From contig OZ017766.1 of the NCBI GenBank assembly GCA_963969345.1, forward strand, positions 1,426,001 through 1,490,000: a stretch of 64,000 nt of DNA, given 5' to 3'. Below the pieces are notes generated by a model. It worked only from the letters and a program-made list of their open reading frames with translations. It was not told where the DNA came from and did not search any database. Both the position numbers and the translations under genes were made by a program. The first letter of the stretch is position 1; the number at the start of each line of letters is the position of its first letter. This document shows positions 47,092 to 58,095 of the stretch, piece by piece. This DNA is from Turbatrix aceti. Taxonomy: Eukaryota > Nematoda > Chromadorea > Rhabditida > Panagrolaimidae.

Positions 47092-49985
47092 TCAATCATT
47101 TTTTTTATCACCATCGCGAAGCGGTAAATCGACATCAGAAGCCGACGAGAAGTCGTCATCATCGAGGCCGTCGGCGTCTGACATGCCGTCGAAGTCAGAT
47201 TCCCCGGATAACTCTTCGTACTGAGAAAGCCGTTTTTCCAGGAAGGTTATTCGTTCGTTGAGCTTTCCTTCCGCACTCACTTTTTCTGCGACCAAACGGG
47301 CGAGGCTGAAAAAAGGTGATTTGTTGGATTCTGAAGAGAAATTGATCCCTACCGTAGTTGAAGCGCCTGGACGCCATTCTGAAGCTCTTCGGCCATTTCC
47401 TCGGCTGTCTTGGTTTCTTCAGGGGCGTTTTCATCGAGGAGGTTGTCTTTTCGGAGAATTTCACGTCCCTGAATTTGTTTTCGTACTCCAATTTTTTAAA
47501 ATGTTTTACCTTTTGTATGAGCATTTTTCTGGCTTCCGGATACTCCCTGAGGGCATCCCAGAGGTCGTTTTTGTTGAGCACGAATAAATCCGTGTATCCA
47601 ACGGATCTTACGTTCGCCGTTCTGCGATTCCCATTTTTGCTACCTGAAACGGGTTTTCAAGAAATTAAAAAAAAATATTTCTTTTGGATTTTACCGGCAA
47701 TGTTGAGGATGCTGAGTTCTCCGAAGACAGCTCCTTCGACGAGGGTGGCAAAGACCTTGAGTCCGTCGTCGGCAACGACTTCCAGCTTGCCGCGCTTGAC
47801 GATGTACATTTCGCGACCGATGTCGCCCTTTCGGCAGATGTAGTCCCCGGGGCTGAAGACCTGCAGCTTGAGGTTCAGCACCAACTCGGCCAGCAGACCT
47901 GCTTCGCAGTCCTGCAATTAAACAAACTGCGGTCAGTTCGCTTTTGTTACAGTTCGGAACTTGCCTGAAAAATCCTGACTTTCCTCAGAGTTTCAAAGTG
48001 CACGTGCATGGCTATTTCGGCCTGCAGCTTGGCGGGCAGCACCTGCAGCGCCTGCTGATCGCTGAGCGATTGCTTGTTGTCCCAGAGGTAGTCGAACCAC
48101 TTGATGACGCGCGTTTCCAGCTGCTTGCTGACCTTCCGCAGCTCCATGTACTGCTTGATGCCGTCCATCTTGGCTTGAAATTCGGTCCTCTCGGCCGACA
48201 TGTTGGCAATCATGCTGCCGACGTTACCGACGATGGTGGCGAAAATGAGCACTCCACACATGAGATCGAGCGTGACAAAGACGAATTCTATGTTCTGGGT
48301 CGGACCGGGCACTTCGCCGATAGTGGTGAGGATGAGGGTGGACCAGTAGAAGCTGTAGATGTACCGACGCGCGAGCGTGTCATTGACTCCGGGGGGCAGG
48401 CTCTGGGTGTTGAGCTGGCCATAGACCCAGGGATCGCTGTCCAGCCCCACAAACTCGGATATGAGGAAGTAGAAACACGCATTCCAGTGGATAATTATGG
48501 CTATGTACCAGACGACGGAGCCGACCCGGAAGGCATTTGGGAGAGAACTTCTGCAAAATAAGCTTGCAAGAAGTTCCATTTTAAGTCAGCGACTTTTTGC
48601 CTCTTTTTTGGTGTTACACATAAAACGCCGTCAATTTTAATCTTTTCTTTTGTTCTGGATTCTGTGAACGTGGACAAATCCAAAAACTCATAAGGTAAAA
48701 AAGTGGCTTCAAAAAAACTTCAAAAAGTACATTGTTTTGATTTTTCTCGTATTTTTTGATGCTTTACTTATTTTTCTAAAATTTCCATGCGTTTACCTGG
48801 TTTCAGTCTGTTCCAGGAATTTCTGTATCCTTTCCCTCCGAATGAGTCTGTTGAGCCTGAGCAATGGCTGGGGCCTGCGAGTCAGAGCCATAGCAATGAA
48901 ATCCGCCGGAAGAAAGCTCAGAACATCCAAGCGAAATTGTGTACTTGTAAGGTAGGCTTTTCTGATGCGGGGCACGTCACGCACGAGGAGGCCTTGCTCG
49001 AGGAATCCTTTAATCGTTGGCTGCGGTGTTAGGCCCCTCTTCTTTACAAATGCCCCGTCGCCATGCCACCTACCTGTTCTCGCGCGAAAGCCCATGTCCA
49101 GCAGATAGATAAAGTCAAAGAAGACATCCATGCACAGCCAAGCCAGCCACAGCGGGCCGGTCGCTAAGTCGCGGAAGACTATTCGCGCTACAACAACCTG
49201 CAAAAAACACAATCAATAAAAACAGGAATCACGACCAACCGTAAGATTGTAGACGTAGGCCAGCGAAACAAGTGCAATCCAGTAGTAGAAATAACCGGCG
49301 TTTGCGTCGAACACAAGGCGATTTACAATATACTTGAGCCTGTTTTTCCGGAACTCAATCTGCTCTGTGTTGTCCTTGGGCGCCGAACTGTTGTTGCCCA
49401 TGCCGAATTTTTGCAGAATGTCATTCTGGGTGGCCGGCAGCACGGCGTCGCCGACTTTGTTGGATCGGAATCTTCTCTTGAGGTTTGTGAGCCCTCGGAT
49501 GATAAGTGCGAGCACGCTGAAGGTCACTGCGGGCTCTTCTTCGGTTGACGAAGGCTCTAGTGGCAGGGTGGTCTCCTCGGTCATTGCCGCGGACGACTGA
49601 GCTTGTCCATTTGTTACCGGGGCCTAAAGTAAGTTTATCGTTTGACCATATTTTTTGGATTCCTTACTTGGTTTTTTTCATCGGCAGGAACAGCCATGGC
49701 GTCGTCGACGTCGAAACTCACGGCAGCAGGTAGATACCTGGCCTGACCACTGGCTCGGCTGTAGGGACGCGGGCTTATACGCTGCTCGCTGTCGATGACG
49801 TCGTCACCGACGGAATCGGGCTCTAAGGCCGTCGAATGATAGCGCGAGCTTCGGTCGGGGGCGTCGTGTGCCGCTGCCGCTGTCGATGGCAGAGGTGGGG
49901 AGTGCACGTGTTGTTTGTCACGCTGCCGCTGGCTGCTGCCTTCCTGTTCGAGAGCCATGTTCGTCGCGTCCTTCTTCTTTTTCAT
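47092..49985 (-). CDS. CNGA: Cyclic-nucleotide-gated channel, alpha subunit (TAX-4/CNGA type)
   Basis: Nine exons: 49985-49668, 49623-49240, 49197-49074, 49007-48797, 48550-47965, 47911-47695, 47643-47510, 47468-47353 and 47305-47092; 767 aa. After a disordered N-terminus come S1-S6 (S1 [20 protein letters not shown]5 [20 protein letters not shown]), pore [11 protein letters not shown] with the Glu typical of alpha subunits, C-linker ([19 protein letters not shown]), and the cyclic-nucleotide-binding domain ([37 protein letters not shown]). A C-terminal coiled coil ([17 protein letters not shown]) corresponds to the CLZ assembly region. Such channels carry cation current in sensory cilia on cGMP binding. 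The intron at 47912-47964 begins GC, not GT. Confidence 0.95.
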
Positions 49986-50639
49986 CCGTGACGAGGCGTT
50001 TGAGTTTGTCACATTTATTCAACAACAAAAATAAAATTATTCAATCAAGAAAATTATTTACAAGCACTATTGTGTGAGAAGCAAAGCAGGTGTAAATGAT
50101 GTAGACTGATAATCAATGGCTAGGGAGGCATTGTGGTGAAAAGCCTACTGCTTATCCGAAACCTTAGCGCTGCAATTATGCGATTTTGCCAGGTTAAGCG
50201 GCGCTTTGGACGCTGTTTGCGTTTTAAAAATGGATGTGAAATATGATGTCAACTGCTGACCGTGTTACGATTAGGGTTCAAAGCCCCCCCCCGTTCCCGC
50301 CGACTTCTGTCCCCGTGGGGAAAAATTCGCCCTCCGATGCTCCCGACTGTCCCCCGTCCTCGACCTGATACGGGGAGGGGGGCTTCGAACTCTAGTTATG
50401 ATACGATACTTCCATTTTGACAGACCAAAGTTCACTTTATCGCATTTACACAGTTCTTTCAACTTCCAACCTATTAAAATTCTCATTTTAAGTCGATATC
50501 AATTAATCCAACCAAGAGTTGTTGTCCAAAGTGAGCAAAATGAAGAAAAAGGGATACACATAATAAAACCCGGAAAATGGTATATGATGCATCTTCTGCA
50601 TCATAGGAGGAAAAAAGCCACAGACACAATAAAAAGGTT
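49986..50639. other. Intergenic region upstream of channel gene
   Basis: Promoter side of the channel gene and 3' side of the neprilysin-like gene; contains the 123-bp hAT-like MITE at 50272-50394. Confidence 0.5.
50272..50394. mobile_element. 123-bp hAT-like MITE
   Basis: Inverted ends TAGGGTTCAAAGCCCCCC and the complement of GGGGGGCTTCGAACTCTA, with an imperfect 8-bp target duplication GTTACGAT (50264-50271) and GTTATGAT (50395-50402). TAGGG ends and an 8-bp duplication are typical of hAT elements. The interior is CpG-rich and non-coding. Confidence 0.7.
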
Positions 50640-53600
50640 TCACCAGATACGACACTTTTCATATGGATTCATACCGCTGCCAATCGGACAACTAAACGCC
50701 TGTGAAAAAGCGGGGAAGTTTTGCAGCGGCACATTGACACGGAAAACACCCGGTGAGGTGGGTTCCGAGTCGAGGAGCTGCTGCGCTGCGTGGACTTTTA
50801 CTGCTTCACAATAAGTCTGAAAAATGAACACGAAAGTTAGAGCCGATGTTTTGAGCTGACTGAGGATAATTACAAGTCGTGATGAAAAAAGTATATCGTT
50901 TTATGCAGTGCATACGATTGCGCTTACAAAAAATGATACACGTTTTTTGCATGATGGACACTATTTTTTGTTTTTATAGGCAAGAAAGATATCGTGTTTT
51001 CGTGCGTACAATGTGTCCCGATTGACAGCTTTCCCGACAAACAACAATGTCAACGACGCGTTCAAAAAACAGCACTCACGTTAGCAAAGGCGATGAAGTA
51101 CATCTGATGGTTGGTGATGTTGTCGAGAGCGGGCAGAGCCAGACGCGTCTGCGGGGCAACTCTGTTCACAAACGCAGCATACGCAATTCTGAGTCCCCCG
51201 TTGTCGGCGATGTTCTCGCGCAGCGTCTGCTTGCCCCGGATCTTTCGTCCACTAACGGGATCCGCCTTGCTGTCGTATTGCGCGACGAAGCACTGCTTCT
51301 TGGAGTCAAAGAAGGCCTCGGTCTCTGGCTGCCACCAATGCCGTCTCGTGCCATCCCCGTCGAACTCCGCGCCAAAGTCGTCGAACGCGTGGGACACTTC
51401 GCGAGCGATTATGGCACCTAGGCTTCCAAAGTTGACGGCCTCGGGGGCGTTGTCGACGAGAAAGGGCAGGTGAAGGAGGCCGGAGGGCACAACGACCTCG
51501 TTCGCGGTGTACCTGTGCTGGAGGGCAAGGTCGTTGAGAAGCAAGAACCCTTCTGCGGACGGACGCTGCTTGGGACGAAGCTTCTTGAACGAATCCCGCA
51601 CCGCTGCTCTCCTCAGGGCCAGCTGGTTTTCGAAATAGGCATTGCCGACGAGGCGGACCCCGCTGAAGGGCTGCAGCACTATCGCCTCGGGCGGGAGGGC
51701 CTTTGCGACGTCGATGACTACTCGGAGCTTGTGGAGCTTGGAGATGGCCGCCGAACGGGTGCCCTCGTCCATCCAGTCGGCGTTGAGGATGGTCTGCTGG
51801 ATGGAGGTCCGGATGCCCTCAACTATGCCCTCCATGACCTGGGTCGTGGAGGTCTTTTGCGTCCTCGCATACCACCTGCCGAAGATCGTGGCCAGGGGCA
51901 AAGGCATGCGTTCGGAGACCTCGTTCACGCACTCCTCCCACAACGGCTTCACCGTGGTGCCTCTGAGCACGAGATTGAGCGCCTCGTGAGGGAATCGGTA
52001 CTTTTGAGGCAGGTAGGTGTCAAAGGAGGTCACGAGCTTCCACATGAGATAGTCGTGGACAACTTGAGGAGACGTCTGCTGGAGGAGGGCCGCGAGACTG
52101 CGCACGTAGGGGACGTTGACGTAGATCGCGATTGGGAATTGGGTCATGCCAGGTATCAGTTCTTGGAGTTCGGCGTTGAAGAGATACTTCCACTGAACGC
52201 CTTCTATGTCCGTTTGGAGTTGGCCGAAGGTCATCCGGGTGGAGCGGTTGTCTGACGTAAGCTAGAACTTTTTGATGTTTAAAAAAATTAATAATTGAAA
52301 TAAAATTGTTTTTAAAATTAAAAAGTTTTCTGTCGAATTCTATTTTTTTGGTATTCAGAACAAAAAAATGTTCATGACATAAAAAATAGTCTTATTTTTT
52401 GTTATTTCAAAATAAATTGTGGAGAACTTCCCTCCGTTCCACAGCGGAACGGGCCACGCGAGGGAAGCTTCACAGAGAAATCGAGAGTCAGTAGGAAGAA
52501 TTTATTGTCAGTACGTACAGAAACGTAAATGTAAGAGTAAGGAAGTAAGAGTTTTTTTTGAAAGGAAAGGAAAACAACGTATATATAGAGAAATTGCTGG
52601 AGTTATGTAGATTTCGCGTTGGTGTTGAACCGCGTTCGCGAAGAATTCGCGACATAAATAAAGGTTTGCAAAAAACTCACATTGGCAATGGATCTTTCAA
52701 ATTCCAGGATAGCATCCAGATGAACTTGTAGCTCGGATTCTTCGGGGTCAACGCCCAACAACTCGAGCAAGTCGAGCATGTACGTTCTGTAGTGGTGGAG
52801 GTACTCATTGCGCTCGACGCTCACTCGATAGAGTTGTCTGTCGCTGAGCAGCAACTGCGAAGGGCCGAGCATGAGCTGCCCGGTGCCGTTGAACACCCTC
52901 ACATCAAACGTCATAAAGCCGGATATTCCGAGCTGTTGAAGCGAGCTCTCGAGCGTTTCCCAGTGGAAGGAAGTCGCGTCGAACTGAGCGTTCTGGAGCA
53001 GAGGCCAACCGCCGACCGAAGAGAGAAGCGAGAAGAGCGGCATGAGATCGAGGCCATCCTGGGCCTGGTCGTCCATGCACGAGTCGTAGTAGATGTACAC
53101 CAGCTTGGAAGCGTCGGATTTGTCATTTCGCGCTGGATCGTCGAGGAGAGAACGAATTTCGTATTTTAGACGCGTACGAGCTTCGCTGAAGACAGATAAC
53201 TTTTTTTCGTTCTCTGGCACTTGTTTGACCGCGTTGTAACCGCCACAAGCAAACTCGTAAAAGTTCTCGCAGGGGTCTGTGTTGGGATTCATGTTTGTTA
53301 GGATGTTGGCTGCTGAAGTTTTTTTAATACTAAATAAAAATTTGGACAATTTTTTAAATTAAAAAATCGAAAAATTAAGTGCAGTTTCAATTTAACCCAA
53401 AGTTATTCCACCTACATGAGATTCAGGTACAAATTGAAATTGTAATTCCAAAAAAATGTTTGCAAGTATTTTCTGTTGTAGGAATCCAGTTTGCCCTGCG
53501 ATTAATTCACACTTAAAATTTTTGAGTGAAAAAATAAAATTTACAAAAAAGTGTGCAAATGTTGACATCTTTAAAAAAATTTGTTGTAACGCAATTTGAG

Positions 53601-54396
53601 AATCCTATGAGTGGGTAATTGATGTTGGTCATTTGGGTGGGATGTATCGTAATTTGTTTGCTAGAATGTAAACAAAATAATCAAATCGAGTGTCTGCAAA
53701 AGCTTTCAACTGTTTTTTTGGAAGGCAATTTACTCAATTATTGGTGCAACGAACAAAAAACAATCGTGTCAGTCAGCAAGTTCCGATCTATTTTTTCTCT
53801 CCCGCAGGTGACACTTTCTTTTCACAAGTAGGTGCGCGCTACTACCTCAGCGGTCAGTGGTCATTGACAAAATTTGATTGATAAACGCACGCACACGAGT
53901 ATTTGTTAAAGGCACACGGACAGACACTCACCGATTCGGACGCAATCAGGGGTTAGACAAATACCATCAAAGTGGACCGATGATGACCCTGCAGCCGCCG
54001 CGGGTGACGATTCTGCACCACCCCGGGCTGCGTTCGTGCAGCTTGCACCTGCTTTCCCCTCTCCGGCGGCGTTGCTGCCCGGGCCGGTATCAATCGACGT
54101 CGGGGGAGGTGCCGGCAATGGCATGGGTGGCTGCTGTCCAGAAAGTAGGGCTGTGGATTCGGAAGAGGGCAGGGGTAGGGAAGGGGACTTTTTGGAGAAG
54201 TCTCGACATCTTTGGTCAACTAGAAATTTGTTTGTAAGCGATGAAACTTTTTTCGAAAAGCAGACTTACGTGAAAAATTTTTAAACCCGTCGGTAACAAC
54301 GGCGAGGGCTACGAAGAAGGCGATGGCGGCAAAAAGGGAGAGTATAAAAAGTGAGACAAATAATGTCGTGTATGATTTTTGTCTGAAAGTGGTCAT
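50640..54396 (-). CDS. Neprilysin-like M13 protein, probably inactive peptidase
   Basis: Exons 54396-54270, 54219-53932, 53312-52681, 52261-51080 and 50816-50640; 801 aa, normal for M13. Type II layout: short cytosolic end, membrane anchor (TTLFVSLFILSLFAAIAFFV), Pro/Ala-rich stalk, then ICLTPDCVRIAANILTNMNP and DPCENFYEFACGGY. The peptidase domain has NADWMDEGTR, NEVVVPSGLL, FGSLGAIIA, then R636-E-V-S-H640 where active members have HExxH. The second motif, E698-NIAD-NGG, and the C-terminal CRIW are intact. Loss of the first zinc-ligand His (CGC in place of a CAY codon) should abolish zinc binding, so a non-catalytic role is likely. All phases agree. Confidence 0.92.
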
Positions 54397-56392
54397 TTTG
54401 TGTACAGCCAAAAAAATTTTCTGGGTTTAGAGGAGATTGACAATGACTAATCCAACACCCTCAGGGAAAGTTTTTTTAATTTCTCGCTGGATTAGTCAGC
54501 GGAAAGAAAACAAACATGAGTTTACCTTGTTTTTAGAAATTTTATAGTACAGGCCATTTCGGAGGAGAAAATTGAGAAACAAGCGTCAATCGAATCTGCA
54601 CATCATCAAATTGTGATTTCAGAGAAAAAACACTCGAAAATGTTACAACCTTAGCAGACTTCCTCTCCCCTTCCCTCGGCTGTGGAAACCAGCATTCATG
54701 CATGAACACCGTCCCCTCCGGGAGTATATCAGGTAACCGAGGTCAGGGAAAAACCCCTGCGACACCCTAAGCCTTTCCTCCTGCAAACCTGAGCAAAAGG
54801 AGCAACGAAAAAACAAAAAATTGAATTTTGGGGCCTTTAATCGGGTTGAAAGTTACCCTGAAGGACATCCAGTTTTTGAGATTTTCAAATGTTACACCGA
54901 AAAAATAAGGATTACGCGGTGTAATAAGATAGCTACCTGAATTCCGATTTTTCGTGATTTCATGCAATTTCTATAAAATTCCTAGAAAAATGACACCAAT
55001 CAGGTTAATAATCTTGGTTTGAGATTCTTTAGGAGTAAATACGTTGAAAAAATTAAATTCAAGATTTTAGTGAAAAAAACTAACTTCTCCGTAAAAATGG
55101 CAGGTTCAATTGTTACATGCTGTCGATGGCCCCGATGACTGTGAGCAGTTGCTGTGGAATACCCAGAAAGCATGGATCGAGATGAAGCAGAGAGATCTCT
55201 GAAAAAGTGAATTTCGAAAATCAAATTTTTTAACGCGGAGGAAAATTGTACACATACTTTTAATTTTTTTGCCGTCAAGTTAGAAAATAGTTTTAAACCC
55301 AAAAGTAACAAACTAAATTTTTTTTAAAGTATCATTTTTTTTCTTTTTGAACAAAATTTCAAAACTTTTCAGAAATCATGAACGAAAACTTGCGAGTGTC
55401 GTTATCCGAACAAAAGTGACAGATTGTCAGACCGTCATCATCGTCGAGACACGCTAGCGATGTGCTTATCCATAGAAACTTGCACAAAAAAGTGAGTGGA
55501 CATTAGAAACGAAACAACAAACAATCCGGTCAGACTCTGGCTTCCTGGAGAGATCACCCCGAGTTTTCCCGTGCTTTCCATCAGTCGGCCCGTCATCATC
55601 ATCACCGAGACTTCCTGTTTTGTTTTTTGCAACAGGATTTGAACGGATGCGAGTCAAGCAGAGAGGATATATCCATATCATTAGACAAACAATCATCGGT
55701 GTAATGATTACGCGATTTGTGCAGCGCGAGGGGGAAAGCACGCATCAGGACAGTTTCGGGAGGCAGATGCATGGATACATGGACGCTCAGTCAGTTGGCC
55801 CTTCAAGCGGCCGTCTGTGATGAGCTAGCTGGTTTTTCCCGAAAAGTGTGATCAAACACTTCAGCAGGCGTATCCAATTTTTTTTTCACTTGTCAAGATC
55901 ATTTTTGCGCGCTTGAAAAAAAATTAAAAAATTAAAAACCACCAAAACACATAAAAATACGAATTTAGTCACAAAATAAGTAATAAAAATTCTAAAAGCC
56001 ACATTCAAACGTGTTTTACGTCCTCGATTTGCCCTGCTCTCCGCCAGATAGGTAGTAGCCAGAGCAGGAGGGGGGATCTGAAATGACAATGCAAAGCAGA
56101 GCCACTCAAAAAGGCGCACCTACCAGCCGTTAGCCGTGGGCCTCCTCTCGAAAGCAGCACACGCCGAGGCGACATTTTGAGCACCCACTTTGACCCAAGC
56201 CACCCCTACTCTACCTGGGTCACAGTCCCAGCCCCTCCATCGGCTGGATGGATACGAGACAACCATAAAAAACAGCTAAGATCACAAGTAGCCGTAAAAA
56301 TATGTGTCAAACACAACGCGTTCACTTATTTTATGTACTTGCATTGTTCGACTAACTTTTTTGGATTGTTTTTTTGAAGCCAGTAATTGAAA
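54397..56392. other. 2-kb gene-free region
   Basis: Promoter side of the neprilysin-like gene and 3' side of the membrane-protein gene. AT-rich with short unsupported frames; nothing recognisable. Confidence 0.5.
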
Positions 56393-58033
56393 TCAATGGG
56401 CCCAGTGCAATTTAACTACAAGCTGGTCAGGAAGATCTCTTTGAAGATCATGATGAAAAATACAAAAACCCCCTCCTTCATTGAAAATATCTGATTCGCC
56501 CCGAAGGAATTGAATCAAATGGTAATCCGATATCAACACTGATTCTTTGAACATGGCCAAGTAATGGTCGAGGATGAATGTAGTGAACAAAGTCTGAACG
56601 GTTCGCTGCTTCTTATTATAAAAGAAACAGCAAAACACAAAACAGTAAAAAAGGGATCACGCAGAGTAAACATTTTTAGCCCTGTTTGCAAAACTACGCA
56701 ACCCAACACTAAAGGTTGTTGTTATCATTTAGGAAAAATTTGGCCCCTGAGCAGAACAACGTGAACCTGTTACGACACCTTAACAAAAACGTTTTCATAA
56801 ATTTTTGAGTGAAAAATCCTGGATATAACCTACTCGATAGGATCCATAGGGTAGTCGGGCGGAGGAAAGGGCTCGACGGGGTAGTCGAACGGATCGGTAA
56901 GAACGTCGAAAGACGGAGGCGAGCGTGCCAAGCCGATCATGCTGCAATGCCGATGAATTTCGGCGGCTGTCGAGGGAGAGGATGAGTGGCTAAAAAATGC
57001 TTTCACAGTATCAAATATTTTTGATTTACAAACATTTGGATCGTGAGCATCAGTTCAAAAGCATTTTCGTCCCCATTTTGTGAAGAAAATAAATTACCAT
57101 TTGTAAATATCTGGAAGACCTCCTGGGTGGTCCATTGTGATTCATACAACAGAACAGAACGTAAGACCGAGATAATCAAGACGGTACCAAGTCCGGCGCG
57201 TCCGTTGCTTGTTCGAGCAAACAACACAATGACATGTATCAATCTTTTCTTACTGTACTGTTTTTCAGTTTTCAAGGAGGAGTTGTTAACAAAAGTGTAC
57301 ATAAACTGCAATACATAGCCTTCACGACGACATTTACACACTCGTCGGTCGTCTGCGTCAGGGGTCAGTCTGGATACCGTCGCTGGGATGTGCTGTCAAA
57401 TTTGACAAGGAAATGAATGGTTAGACTTGGTCATTGACAAGGTGTGAATCTATCGGGGACATTTGTTTGAAAAAAAATATTAATCCCTATTATGTATAAT
57501 AAACCATGCAATAAATGATTTTTGAAAATAAAATTAATGGCAGAAACAAACAAACAGGCTTTCACACTAGGAAAATTAGTAATTCTCGAATCGCGCAAAT
57601 CCGTCTCGCTATCAAAAGGAAAAAACTGCAAAAGTACCTCTGTCCTGCATTAAATTTTATGTTTGACATTTTTTAGGTATAATGAATTTTTGCGTAGAGT
57701 TTCGAGGTCGTTGGCAGTCTTCCCGATGCACAAAATTACTGCATCCTGTTATCGGTAGTCTGTCGAAACGTAGCGGTTCTTTACGGCAACTGATCAAATT
57801 TGCACACGTACGAAAAAATTAACATTTTTTATCGCCCGGTAGAACCGCGACTTTTACTGGTCGTACAAATGCACTCCAAAAAAACCAACAGAAAAGTCGC
57901 CGATAATCACGGGATATTTTTTAACAAAATTAATTTGTCGATAATACCTAAAAAGACGAAGTAAGACTAGTACTGTCAATACGGGAAGGAGGGATACAAA
58001 AATAAAGAGGGTGTACGCGCGCGTGTTAGCCAT
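56393..58033 (-). CDS. Single-pass membrane protein with phosphatase-loop-like motif (tentative)
   Basis: Tentative six-exon model: 58033-57948, 57644-57566, 57392-57342, then an exon from about 57262 or continuous with the previous one down to 57030, 56989-56834 and 56593-56393; phases agree. It starts with a signal anchor (YTLFIFVSLLPVLTVLVLL). The fourth exon contains HVIVLFARTSNGRAGLGTVL followed by TTQEVFQIF, which resembles the C-x5-R loop and following helix of tyrosine phosphatases, but the nucleophile Cys position is Ala and the upstream catalytic-domain core is missing. The 56834-56989 exon is also open in another frame ending DYPMDPIE. The gene starts 62 bp after the UBR3 stop, with a TTTGTGCAG acceptor between them, as in a nematode operon. 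Family not firmly recognised. Confidence 0.35.
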
Positions 58034-58095
58034 CAAAAAAGACGATGAGATGATGATAGTATGCTTCTTCTGCACAAAGGCCCCATTCCTGGTCC

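Noticed and set aside
51470..52255. 261-codon plus-strand open frame
   Set aside because: Antisense shadow of the neprilysin-like exon 4.
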